Both the position numbers and the translations under genes were made by a program. Source: Christiangramia crocea (GTDB taxonomy: Bacteria; Bacteroidota; Bacteroidia; Flavobacteriales; Flavobacteriaceae). Taken from it: a DNA stretch of 64,000 nucleotides. The notes under the pieces are model-generated. The model searched no databases. It was not told the origin of the DNA and saw only the letters and a list, made by a program, of their open reading frames with translations. The stretch's first letter is position 1. The number at the start of each line of letters is the position of its first letter. Shown piece after piece: positions 17,470 to 25,732 of this stretch. Where the stretch lies: assembly GCF_022410465.1 (NCBI RefSeq), contig NZ_JAJSON010000027.1, positions 62,001-126,000 of the forward strand. The letters are read 5' to 3'.

Positions 17470-17477
17470 CAAAGGTA
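17470..17477 (-). promoter_or_regulatory. Putative -7 box (TACCTTTG) for DUF368-aroE operon
   Basis: On the minus strand this reads TACCTTTG, an exact TAnnTTTG match, 22 bases before the DUF368 start. No clear TTG -33 box is seen at the expected distance, so confidence is limited. Confidence 0.4.
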
Positions 17478-17486
17478 GCAAAATTA

Positions 17487-18884
17487 CTAAGAGAGCTTTA
17501 CGAAGGAATTTATAATTTGTTTGACGCTTTTTCTGTTAAAGATATTTGGAAATAACTCTTCGATAATGATATAATATTCCGAATCAATTTTCAGGGCATT
17601 ATTGAGATGAAAATATCCTTTTTCCCCTTTATTTGTAGAGAAGAAAAGTCCCGCAAGACGATATTCGATCTCTGCGGAATCCGGATAGAATTCCAGTGCC
17701 TGAAGCATGCTGGTGATAGCAGTCTCATATTCGCCAAGCCCTATCAGGATGTCGCAACGTCTTATCCAGGTCTCAAGCTCATAATTTCCTAATTCCAGAC
17801 TCCTTTTATAGCCGTGCTCGGCTTCTTCGTAAAAATTAAGCCGGTTGTTGATCTTGGCATATCGTTTCCAGTACAATACATTTTCCTCGTCAATATTTAT
17901 TGCCTTATTGATATAATAAAGAGCCTTCTGGAAGTTCAGTTTTTTGATATAAAAATCGGTGATAGCGATCCAGCCTTTATCCAGCAGCGGATCTTCATGT
18001 ACCGTTTGCTTGTAATTCTTCAGTGCCAGATCGTCACATCCAAGTTTTTCAAAACACTTGCCTATTCTTAAATACGCGAACGATGTTGGGTCTTCCAGCT
18101 CCAGGGTTATATTATAATTTTCGATAGCCTCATTGTAACGCTTCAATTTTTCAAGAACCTTTCCTTTTTCAAGATAAGCACCGATGAACCTGTCATCGCT
18201 GATAATAGCAAAATCGAATGCCGCCAGGGCTTTGTTGTATTCTTTCAGGTCAAAATATTGCTTCCCAACCTGGTGCCATGCTACTTCACAATACGGATGC
18301 TTGTTAAGATACATGTTCAGGTATTCAATAGCCTCCTGTTTCTGGTCAAGGAAATCGAAGCAGTACATTACATTATAGAGTGCTGAATAATCCTCATCAT
18401 CGGCCTCCAGGCATTTCATAAAACTGTATTTGGCATTCTCAAAATCTTCAAGGAAAAGATACTCCATTCCTATAAGAGAGAATATTTCGGCATCTTCCAA
18501 AGTGATCTCCAGGGCAGCTTCGAGCATTTCGATAGCCTCCTGGTGCATATCCCTCTTTGAATAGATCTGTGCTTTCTGAATATAGATTTCCTCATTCGAG
18601 GCTTCCAGATCTTTCAGTTCGTTGAGGATCCCGTCAGCAAGGTCCAGTTTATCTTCAAAAACAAGGATCTCAACTTTGAAGAGCCTTAAATTAACAGAAG
18701 TTGGGTGCTGGGCGAGTCCCATTTTCACAGCTTTCTTGGCAAGCGAAATCTTGCCGTTTTCCAAATAATGATGGATTATATTCTCAAATTCATTGGAATC
18801 AAAGAATAAAACATCGTTGGTTTTCAGCATAGATTCGAAGCGGGTAAGTGAGAAATTATCTTCTTCGTTATGGCTCAACTGCAT
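17487..18884 (-). CDS. Tetratricopeptide-repeat protein
   Basis: The 465-residue protein is made almost entirely of TPR-like helical hairpins (at least ten, roughly 34 residues each). Good examples are KEYNKALAAFDFAIISDDRF, KRYNEAIENYNITLELEDPT and QKALYYINKAINIDEENVLY. There is no signal peptide or membrane segment, so it is cytoplasmic and presumably a protein-interaction scaffold. Partners are unknown. It is a conserved single-gene neighbour of the DUF368-aroE unit, ending 39 bases before it on the same strand. No catalytic domain is present. Confidence 0.88.
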   Translation of the reverse strand: MQLSHNEEDNFSLTRFESMLKTNDVLFFDSNEFENIIHHYLENGKISLAKKAVKMGLAQHPTSVNLRLFKVEILVFEDKLDLADGILNELKDLEASNEEIYIQKAQIYSKRDMHQEAIEMLEAALEITLEDAEIFSLIGMEYLFLEDFENAKYSFMKCLEADDEDYSALYNVMYCFDFLDQKQEAIEYLNMYLNKHPYCEVAWHQVGKQYFDLKEYNKALAAFDFAIISDDRFIGAYLEKGKVLEKLKRYNEAIENYNITLELEDPTSFAYLRIGKCFEKLGCDDLALKNYKQTVHEDPLLDKGWIAITDFYIKKLNFQKALYYINKAINIDEENVLYWKRYAKINNRLNFYEEAEHGYKRSLELGNYELETWIRRCDILIGLGEYETAITSMLQALEFYPDSAEIEYRLAGLFFSTNKGEKGYFHLNNALKIDSEYYIIIEELFPNIFNRKSVKQIINSFVKLS

Positions 18885-18975
18885 AAGAGACTGATTTAGG
18901 GATTTCTACTGAACTAAAGTTATAAATGATTGAAAGCGATTTGGGAAAAGTGTTATATTGTTGTTAACAAATTAA

Positions 18976-20172
18976 TTAACACCCGGCCGTCTCCTCTTTT
19001 ATTATATCCAATATGTCAATAATAATGCCACATCCTTTCCTTATTTCCTCCTTGGAAATCGTTAGCGGGGGAGTGATGCGCACAGCCCTCCTTTCGAATA
19101 ATAACCAGAAGAGAATTAGCTGATTTTCTTTGGCTTTGAGGACGAGGCGATCGGCAATTTCAGCAGTTTTTAGTATTATGGCCAGCATAAGTCCTTTCCC
19201 ACGGACTTCCTCTATTAAGGAATGCTGCAATAGCTTTCTGAATAGTTTTTCCTTTTCAACACATTGCGACATCAGGTCTGTCTCAGTAATCTCCCGGAGA
19301 GTTGCCAGTGCACCAGCAGCGATAAGGGGATTTCCTCCAAAAGTAGTAATATGTCCTAATTTTGGATTATCCATCAGCAGGTCCATAAGTTCCTCGGATG
19401 CAGAAAAGGCCCCTACAGGCAGGCCTCCACCCATTCCTTTTCCCATAGCGACGATATCGGGGACTACATCAAAGTTCTCAAAACCGAACAGTTTACCGGT
19501 TCTTCCAAAACCCGGCTGGATCTCATCAAGTACCAGCAGAGCCCCAACTTCTTCACAACGCGCTTTAACTTTCTTCAGATAATTATTTTCAGGTATAATA
19601 AATCCTGCTCCTCCCTGAATGGTTTCCAGGATCACTGCGGCCGTCCTGTCAGTAATCTTCGACAGATCATCCTGATTGTTGAATTCAATAAAAGAAATTC
19701 CTCCCAGTAGAGGCCTGAATGGTTTAACTCTTTCCTCGCAGTCCATCAGGCTTAAAGATCCCATAGTGTTGCCATGATATGCCTTTTTTGCAGCGATGAT
19801 CTCGGTTCTTCCGGTTGCCCGGCGGGCAAGTTTCATGGCGCCTTCAATGGCTTCGGTACCAGAATTTACAAGATAGGTTTTACTTAAGGGGGCTGGAAAA
19901 TTTTCAGCCAGTAACTTTGTCAGGTCTACTGCGGGTTTCTGAGCGTATTCACCATAAACCATTACATGCAGGTATTTTTCAGCCTGTTCCTTGATCGCCG
20001 AAACTATCCTGGGATGGGAGTGCCCCAGGCTACAGGCTGAAACGCCAGCAACAAAATCCAAATGTTCCTTGCCATCTGTGGTTACAATATAACAGCCCTG
20101 AGCATGAGAAACTTCCAGAGCCAGAGGGTGAGGAGTGGTTTGCGCCTGATATTTAAAAAAATCTTCTTTCAA
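18976..20172 (-). CDS. Class III aminotransferase (acetylornithine/ornithine aminotransferase-like)
   Basis: This is a PLP-dependent fold-type I aminotransferase of 398 residues. The family pattern is clear: NSGTEAIEGAMKLARRATGR, the cofactor Asp in LLVLDEIQPGFGRTGKLF and the PLP lysine in DIVAMGKGMGGGLPVGAF. The N-terminal FFKYQAQTTPHPL is typical of Bacteroidota 'aspartate aminotransferase family' proteins related to ArgD, 4-aminobutyrate and ornithine enzymes. The start is a TTG codon, supported by that conserved N-terminus and by lying 4 bases after the OstA-like gene. The substrate is not certain. Confidence 0.88.
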   Translation of the reverse strand: MKEDFFKYQAQTTPHPLALEVSHAQGCYIVTTDGKEHLDFVAGVSACSLGHSHPRIVSAIKEQAEKYLHVMVYGEYAQKPAVDLTKLLAENFPAPLSKTYLVNSGTEAIEGAMKLARRATGRTEIIAAKKAYHGNTMGSLSLMDCEERVKPFRPLLGGISFIEFNNQDDLSKITDRTAAVILETIQGGAGFIIPENNYLKKVKARCEEVGALLVLDEIQPGFGRTGKLFGFENFDVVPDIVAMGKGMGGGLPVGAFSASEELMDLLMDNPKLGHITTFGGNPLIAAGALATLREITETDLMSQCVEKEKLFRKLLQHSLIEEVRGKGLMLAIILKTAEIADRLVLKAKENQLILFWLLFERRAVRITPPLTISKEEIRKGCGIIIDILDIIKEETAGC

Positions 20173-20176
20173 GTTG

Positions 20177-21997
20177 TTAATCCTTCTTTCTGCTGACAGC
20201 CTTTTCTTTTTCTAACTTCTGAATATCCTTTCTCAGGCTATCCTGTTGCGTCCCTGGTTTGAGACTGTCCATGACTTTTTCGTTCTTGAACCTGAGACTG
20301 TCGGCATTACGGTTCTTTAAGATATCTGGTTTAAGCCTGGAGTTCTCATTAAGGAGGAGATCATCTTTCTCTCTTTTATCAAAGAACTCGTCAGGTTCAT
20401 CAGGCAGAGGTATTCCCTTTATCTTTATTAGCTCTGGTTCCGGCTGGCCTTCAAATAATCCTTCTTTATTTAATATACGTTCTTCACCCCGCCAGTTAAA
20501 ACCTTTTAGTTCCCGGGCATTCGGAGGGAAATCGGCCTCTGGTGTAAGTTTTCCGTCTATCTGGTTATAATAATATATATCCTGGATCTCACGGTCCCGA
20601 AATAATATCCTGATGGAACTGGCCAGGGTTTTATTGATTCCTATAAGTTCACTGTCATTATTTCGCATATAATGAAGTGTTTCAGTATTCTTGTCAATGA
20701 TCACTTCATTCAATTCATTGTCCTGAAAATATCCAGTGAGCTTTTTTCCTTTTATCTGGTTATAACCTTCGATGCTGTCTTTTTGGATTAGGAAAGCATT
20801 GTTAAATACAAGTAATGAGTCAAGTTGTTCGGTTTTGGTATTACTCATCAGGTGAATACTATCCCCGGTCATCTGGTTTTCATTAGACCATAATACCGGA
20901 TTCCTGTTTCCGCCATCCCGGTTGAGATTGATAAGTTTTGTGAGTCCGGTTTGCTGATCTGAATAAATAGAATCGCTTCTTCCACTCATGGGATTTTCAC
21001 CGGTCTCATCCTCTTTGAAGATCCTTACATCATAAAATCCCCTTATCACTCTTTTTTCAGGCTTTCCAGTGATCATGATTGTATCACTATGTATAAATAG
21101 GGTGTCCCGCTCCTGAAGGCTGGCGGCGACTGCCTTTTTTGTAATGAACACAGAATCTTTATCGCGATACACCTCTGCATAATGACCGGTTACCCGGCTA
21201 TCATTGATGGTATCTATAACTCTGATATTATTGGTTGCTGAAGCGAAACTGTTCTCCCGGTTGAAGTACAAACTGTCCCCTCTAAGTATCCGGTTGTCGT
21301 AATTGATCTGTGAATTTTTGATAAAGTATCCGTTATCTGCCCGGGTATCATAAAAACCGCGTTCACAGTATACCGTACTGGTCTCACTTTTTATGGTGGA
21401 GGGACCATAAAGATAGGCATGGCCTGTTTCTGAATAAAAATCCAGCTGTTCAGAGTTGATGGTATATTCAGGATTGGTCACAACCACTTCGTTAATGAAG
21501 CTGTATTTATCCTCTTCCATAAAGTAGCGGCCTATTTTGCTGGTAAGAACACTGGCTGTATCGGTTACCTTACCTCCGCTACGATAATAGGCCTGTTGTT
21601 TGACCCGGTCGAAGAACAGACTGTCAGTTTCCAATGTAGTTTGGGGGCGTTTCATGGAAACGTTACCACTGGCAAAGGCAAATTCAGTATTTCCGTTATA
21701 CTCGGCGTAATTACTGGTCATGCTCACGCTATCGCCCTGTTTCATTCTTATGTTTCCGTAGGCCTTAAAAAAATTAGCCTCTTTATAAAAAACCGCATTA
21801 TCACACCACACCTCAATCCCGTCATGATCAAAGTATACCTGATTGTCCACTTTGCTTAGTATAAGGGCTCCCGGATAGCGTTCCTCATTTTTTAGGGTCC
21901 GGTCAGAATCGTAGTTGATCTCCTGGGATCCCTGTGCGGATACCATACAAGGAAAGGTGAAGACGAAAATTAATAAAAAGAGATACTGTCTAAACAA
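20177..21997 (-). CDS. OstA/LptA-like envelope protein
   Basis: The 606-residue exported protein has a signal peptide (MFRQYLFLLIFVFTFPCMVSAQ). It has long OstA-type beta-strand repeats: residues about 45-330 show the periodic 'YxxGNIxMKQGDSVSMTSN / LETDSLFFDR' pattern of LptA/LptD periplasmic domains that bind lipopolysaccharide. The last 120 residues are charged and Lys/Glu-rich. There is no beta-barrel domain, so it resembles a large LptA-like bridge, not LptD. The start is TTG at 21997, supported by the signal peptide. An LPS-transport role is inferred from the fold. The aminotransferase follows 4 bases later. Confidence 0.85.
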   Translation of the reverse strand: MFRQYLFLLIFVFTFPCMVSAQGSQEINYDSDRTLKNEERYPGALILSKVDNQVYFDHDGIEVWCDNAVFYKEANFFKAYGNIRMKQGDSVSMTSNYAEYNGNTEFAFASGNVSMKRPQTTLETDSLFFDRVKQQAYYRSGGKVTDTASVLTSKIGRYFMEEDKYSFINEVVVTNPEYTINSEQLDFYSETGHAYLYGPSTIKSETSTVYCERGFYDTRADNGYFIKNSQINYDNRILRGDSLYFNRENSFASATNNIRVIDTINDSRVTGHYAEVYRDKDSVFITKKAVAASLQERDTLFIHSDTIMITGKPEKRVIRGFYDVRIFKEDETGENPMSGRSDSIYSDQQTGLTKLINLNRDGGNRNPVLWSNENQMTGDSIHLMSNTKTEQLDSLLVFNNAFLIQKDSIEGYNQIKGKKLTGYFQDNELNEVIIDKNTETLHYMRNNDSELIGINKTLASSIRILFRDREIQDIYYYNQIDGKLTPEADFPPNARELKGFNWRGEERILNKEGLFEGQPEPELIKIKGIPLPDEPDEFFDKREKDDLLLNENSRLKPDILKNRNADSLRFKNEKVMDSLKPGTQQDSLRKDIQKLEKEKAVSRKKD

Positions 21998-22010
21998 GCT
22001 TATTTTTTTT

Positions 22011-22018
22011 CAAAAGTA
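22011..22018 (-). promoter_or_regulatory. Putative -7 box (TACTTTTG) for OstA-like gene
   Basis: The minus strand reads TACTTTTG, matching TAnnTTTG, 13 bases ahead of the TTG start. No convincing -33 box was seen. The rest of the divergent gap (22019-22222) holds only the TTAAC palindrome. Confidence 0.35.
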
Positions 22019-22154
22019 CATAAAATCCCCAGATCTAATCAGGTGTTTTCGGGGCATTGGACCTAAAGAGTTCAAAAAATACAACTTAAACAAAAACCAA
22101 TTTTTCATTCTAAAAGGCTAAATGTTTCCAAATATCACGGGCTTTAAGATAAAC

Positions 22155-22168
22155 TTAACTATTGTTAA
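22155..22168. promoter_or_regulatory. TTAAC-N4-GTTAA palindrome upstream of ferritin-like genes
   Basis: TTAAC (22155-22159) and GTTAA (22164-22168) form an inverted repeat 55 bases before the first ferritin-like start. Its first ten bases match the tandem repeat at 8682-8691. A repressor or activator site is possible but unproven. Confidence 0.3.
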
Positions 22169-22222
22169 AAAACCACGACTACTTCTCTCCCGTATGTTTC
22201 TATGAAACTAAAACCTTAGATT

Positions 22223-23017
22223 ATGAAAAAACCCTTAGTAAAGGTCGATGTGATTGAAGCATCTTCCAAAGATTCGAAAAAGAATTCGCGAAGGAAGTTC
22301 TTAAAACTCGGTGGACTGGGATTAGCCGGTTCGAGTTTTTTACTGTACTCCTGTAGTGAAGATGATATGTTTAATCCTGGTGGAGAAGTAGTGGGTGAAA
22401 ATCCTATGCCAGAGCCAGATCCCGATCCTGATGGAGAGGTTTTTGACCTGGGCAGCGGGGATGTAGGTATCCTTAATTATGCTTATGCCCTGGAACAACT
22501 GGAAGCAGCTTTCTATACACAGGTTCGTGCAGGGGCTTATTATTCAGGAGCTTCAGATGAAGAGAAACAGATATTTGACGATCTGTATAACCATGAAGTG
22601 ATTCACAGAGACTTCTTTAAGGTTGCAATTACCGAGGCTGCAGGAGAAGAGAACACCTTACCCGATCTTGAATTTGACGTTTCTTCCATAGATTTTGGTG
22701 ACCGAACATCAGTCCTTGAAACGGCAAAGCTACTGGAAGACACCGGGGTAGGAGCATATAATGGCGCAGGAGACAGAATTGCCAGTGCAACATATCTCAC
22801 CCTGGCAGGTAAGATAGTTTCTGTTGAGGCCAGACATGCTTCTGCTATAAGATCTCTGATCAACCCTGAATCGGCTGATTTTGCCGGAGATGATGTGATA
22901 GATGCAAACGGATTGGATTTAGCTTACGATCCGGGTACGGTACTTGCCGATGCTGGTGGATTTATTGCTACTGAATTTACGGCTAACAACCTACCGGAAC
23001 CAATGACAGGATCCTAA
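22223..23017 (+). CDS. Tat-exported ferritin-like domain protein (first of pair)
   Basis: The 264-residue protein has a twin-arginine signal (NSRRKFLKLGGLGLAG) followed by LLYSCSED, which could be a lipobox. After a Pro/Asp-rich linker comes a Ferritin_2-type four-helix domain. Candidate di-iron ligands are Glu in EQLEAAFY, the E/H pair in YNHEVIHRDFF, Glu in LEDTGVGAY and the EARHAS motif. Relatives are often named desiccation-related (PCC13-62-like). A binding or oxidase role for iron or another metal is inferred, and no enzymatic reaction is known. Tat export would allow folding with metal in the cytoplasm. It is followed after 32 bases by a paralogue. Confidence 0.9.
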   Translation: MKKPLVKVDVIEASSKDSKKNSRRKFLKLGGLGLAGSSFLLYSCSEDDMFNPGGEVVGENPMPEPDPDPDGEVFDLGSGDVGILNYAYALEQLEAAFYTQVRAGAYYSGASDEEKQIFDDLYNHEVIHRDFFKVAITEAAGEENTLPDLEFDVSSIDFGDRTSVLETAKLLEDTGVGAYNGAGDRIASATYLTLAGKIVSVEARHASAIRSLINPESADFAGDDVIDANGLDLAYDPGTVLADAGGFIATEFTANNLPEPMTGS

Positions 23018-23049
23018 ACAATATCTATAACCCGAAAAAAAAATATATT

Positions 23050-23901
23050 ATGAGTATTATAAAATTATTGGATGATTTTACATCCGAAAAATTAACCACG
23101 AAATCCACATCCAGACGGGAGATGTTCAACACTCTTTCCTCTTTTGGTAAGAAGGCTGCCATGGCAGCGGTGCCTTTTGGCCTTGCTTCCAATAAGATGA
23201 ATGCGGCAACCATGTTCCAGGAAAATTCTGCTGTAGATGCTTTACAGCTTGCACTTACACTGGAGTACCTTGAAGCTGAGTTTTATATAAAGGCTCTTGA
23301 GTCTGGCGTACTCGACGGATATTCCAGAGCAGAGACTGCATATATGCAAATTTCGAAACATGAATCTGCTCATGTTGAATTCCTTAAAGCAGGTTTAGAA
23401 GGAGCCGGAGCTACTCCGGTCGAAAAACCGACTTTTGATTTCACTGCCGATGGGGCTTTTGATCCGTTCAATGAAAATGGAATCGGGCAGGAGACTGCAT
23501 ACGCACAGCTTCTTGCACTGGCTCAGGCTTTTGAGGACACGGGAGTTCGTGCTTATAAGGGGCAGGCCGGAAATCTCATGAATACACCATTTCTTGAACC
23601 GGCGCTTCAGATCCATTCTGTAGAGGCGCGTCATGCTTCCGAGATCAGAAGGATTCGGGGCCTTGACGGCTGGATTACTGGCAGTATGCGAGGTGACGGT
23701 ATGCCTGAAGCAACTCAGGCTGTATATAACGGGGAAGAGAATGTGACCCAGGGAGGGGTGGACCTTACAGGTTTAACCTATGCCGATGATATTGTTGGTG
23801 ATCTCAATGCAGCAATTACCCAGGCTTTTGATGAACCTATCACGGCTGAAACAGCTGTTGCTATAGCGAGTCTCTTTATTGTGGACGATAGCAGTATGTA
23901 G
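23050..23901 (+). CDS. Tat-type ferritin-like domain protein (second of pair)
   Basis: This 283-residue paralogue of the preceding protein has the same ligand pattern: LEYLEAEFYIKAL, SKHESAHVEFLKAG, FEDTGVRAYKG and VEARHASEIRRI. The N-terminus has SRREMF followed by a hydrophobic AAMAAVPFGLAS stretch, a weaker Tat-like signal that starts about 18 residues in. It has no Cys lipobox, so it would be soluble in the periplasm while its partner may be lipid-anchored. The two together suggest a hetero-oligomer or a two-location metal-handling pair (inference). A strong hairpin terminator follows. Confidence 0.9.
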   Translation: MSIIKLLDDFTSEKLTTKSTSRREMFNTLSSFGKKAAMAAVPFGLASNKMNAATMFQENSAVDALQLALTLEYLEAEFYIKALESGVLDGYSRAETAYMQISKHESAHVEFLKAGLEGAGATPVEKPTFDFTADGAFDPFNENGIGQETAYAQLLALAQAFEDTGVRAYKGQAGNLMNTPFLEPALQIHSVEARHASEIRRIRGLDGWITGSMRGDGMPEATQAVYNGEENVTQGGVDLTGLTYADDIVGDLNAAITQAFDEPITAETAVAIASLFIVDDSSM

Positions 23902-23934
23902 GAGATTTTTGAAAAAGAGAAGTTATCCTAAAAG

Positions 23935-23966
23935 AAAATGCCCCGTCTACTGACGGGGCATTTTTA
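23935..23966. terminator. Bidirectional terminator between ferritin-like pair and purA
   Basis: A 13-bp stem (AAAATGCCCCGTC 23935-23947 with GACGGGGCATTTT 23952-23964) and a 4-base loop end in a T tract on the plus strand. A T-rich tail on the minus strand allows use by the convergent purA as well. Confidence 0.88.
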
Positions 23967-23968
23967 CT

Positions 23969-25240
23969 TTATCTTGAGATCGTTTGTTTTCTGTCCGGTC
24001 CTACAGAGACCATCTTAATAGGTACTTCAAGTTCCTTTTCCAGGAAATCAACATAATCATTGAACTCCTTCGGGAGGTCTGAAGGATCTGTAAGTTTCGT
24101 CAGGTCTTCTTTCCAGCCTTTTACTTCGGTGTAAATGGGTTCAACATTCTCAGGTTCGATATTATAAGGTAAATGCGTTATTTCCTCACCTTTATATTTG
24201 TAAGCTGTACAAACCTTCAGGGTTTCAAATCCACTTAATACATCACCTTTCATCATGATGAGTTGTGTAATTCCGTTCACCTGAACCGCATATTTCAGGG
24301 CTACAAGGTCCAGCCAGCCACAACGTCTTTTTCTTCCGGTGGTGGCACCAAATTCATTTCCTACACGGCCCATAGTCTCTCCTACTTCGTCAAAAAGTTC
24401 AGTAGGGAAGGGGCCACTACCCACACGGGTGGTATAGGCTTTAAAAATACCAAATGCCTCGCCTATCTGTCTTGGTGCAACTCCAAGTCCGGTGCAAGCT
24501 CCGGCCGCAGTGGTATTGGAGGAGGTTACGAAAGGATAGGTTCCGAAATCTATATCAAGTAATGAACCCTGGGCGCCTTCCGCCAGGATTGTCTTCCCGC
24601 TTTTAATGGACTGCTGTAGATACTCTTCGCTATCAATAAAAGTAAGCTCCTTTAAGGTTTCAACAGCTTTGCAAAATTCCTTTTCAAGATCCTTCAGGTC
24701 ATACTGAACATCCACATCATAAAAGGCGATCATTTTTTCATGTTTATCGGCCAGAGCCCGATACCTGTCTTTCCAGTCCTCAAGTTCAAGATCACCAACA
24801 CGTAGTCCGTTCCTTCCGGTCTTATCCATATAAGTAGGGCCAATTCCTTTTAGAGTAGAACCAATCTTTGCCTTTCCTTTGGCAGCTTCAGAAGCCGCGT
24901 CAAGAAGGCGGTGTGTAGGAAGTATAAGATGTGCCTTTCTGGAAATAAGCAACTTGGACTTATAGTCAATATTATGTTTTGCCAGGTTATCCAGTTCCTT
25001 CTTGAAGATCACCGGGTCTATTACCACCCCGTTACCTACAAGATTGATGCTGTTATCGTGGAAAATTCCTGATGGAATTGTATGTAGCACATGTTTTTGT
25101 CCGTCGAACTCCAAAGTGTGTCCTGCATTGGGACCACCCTGAAAACGTCCAATAATATCGTATTTTGAGGTAAGTACGTCGACTATTTTGCCTTTTCCTT
25201 CATCACCCCATTGAAGACCTAGTAGTAAATCTACTGCCAT
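23969..25240 (-). CDS. purA: Adenylosuccinate synthase
   Basis: This enzyme uses GTP to join IMP and aspartate, the first committed step to AMP. The N-terminal catalytic loop GLQWGDEGKGK (Asp13, Lys16) and the catalytic His in GGPNAGHTL are present. So are the IMP-site segment ILAEGAQGSLLDIDFGTYPFVTSS (about residues 218-241) and the GATTGRKRRCGWLD loop. At 423 residues it has the usual length. It lies 12 bases downstream of the Fur-family gene on the same strand, and both may be cotranscribed from upstream of rel. There is no signal peptide, so it is cytoplasmic. Confidence 0.97.
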   Translation of the reverse strand: MAVDLLLGLQWGDEGKGKIVDVLTSKYDIIGRFQGGPNAGHTLEFDGQKHVLHTIPSGIFHDNSINLVGNGVVIDPVIFKKELDNLAKHNIDYKSKLLISRKAHLILPTHRLLDAASEAAKGKAKIGSTLKGIGPTYMDKTGRNGLRVGDLELEDWKDRYRALADKHEKMIAFYDVDVQYDLKDLEKEFCKAVETLKELTFIDSEEYLQQSIKSGKTILAEGAQGSLLDIDFGTYPFVTSSNTTAAGACTGLGVAPRQIGEAFGIFKAYTTRVGSGPFPTELFDEVGETMGRVGNEFGATTGRKRRCGWLDLVALKYAVQVNGITQLIMMKGDVLSGFETLKVCTAYKYKGEEITHLPYNIEPENVEPIYTEVKGWKEDLTKLTDPSDLPKEFNDYVDFLEKELEVPIKMVSVGPDRKQTISR

Positions 25241-25252
25241 GAAATTTTAAAC

Positions 25253-25708
25253 TTAATTGGTTGATTTTTTGTTGCCGTAAAAGTATAAAGAATGCTTTTT
25301 AATCTCAATATCAAAAACCTCTTCTATAGTTTGTTTGATACTTTGGATCCTGGGATCACAAAATTCAATCACTTCTCCGGTATCGGTAAGTATAATATGA
25401 TCGTGCTGACGGTCAAAATATGATTTCTCATACTGGGCCTGATTTTGCCCGAACTGATGTTTACGCACAAGGCCGCACTCCAGTAATAACTCAATAGTGT
25501 TATAAAGTGTAGCCCGGCTCACACGGTATTTTTTATTCTTCATTTTGATATAAAGAGACTCTATATCAAAGTGGTCATCAGAATTATAAATCTCCTGGAG
25601 AATAGCAAAACGTTCCGGAGTTTTCCGGTGTCCTTTTTCCTCAAGATATTTAGTGAAAACGTTTTTAACGACCGCCTGATCGTTTTTATTTACGACTTTT
25701 TTGCTCAT
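25253..25708 (-). CDS. Fur-family transcriptional regulator
   Basis: The 151-residue protein has the Fur winged-helix domain ([15 protein letters not shown] and [21 protein letters not shown]) and the metal-sensing [15 protein letters not shown] segment. The usual CxxC of the structural zinc site reads T-D-T-G (LTDTGEV), so that site is absent. A single Cys remains in EFCDPRI. It may sense iron, peroxide, zinc or another metal, and the sequence does not settle which. A TACCTTTG -7 box (25720-25727, minus) lies just ahead of the start, in the gap after rel. Some Bacteroidota Fur proteins share this minimal form. Confidence 0.9.
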   Translation of the reverse strand: MSKKVVNKNDQAVVKNVFTKYLEEKGHRKTPERFAILQEIYNSDDHFDIESLYIKMKNKKYRVSRATLYNTIELLLECGLVRKHQFGQNQAQYEKSYFDRQHDHIILTDTGEVIEFCDPRIQSIKQTIEEVFDIEIKKHSLYFYGNKKSTN

Positions 25709-25732
25709 AATTTGCTCTGCAAAGGTAAAAGT

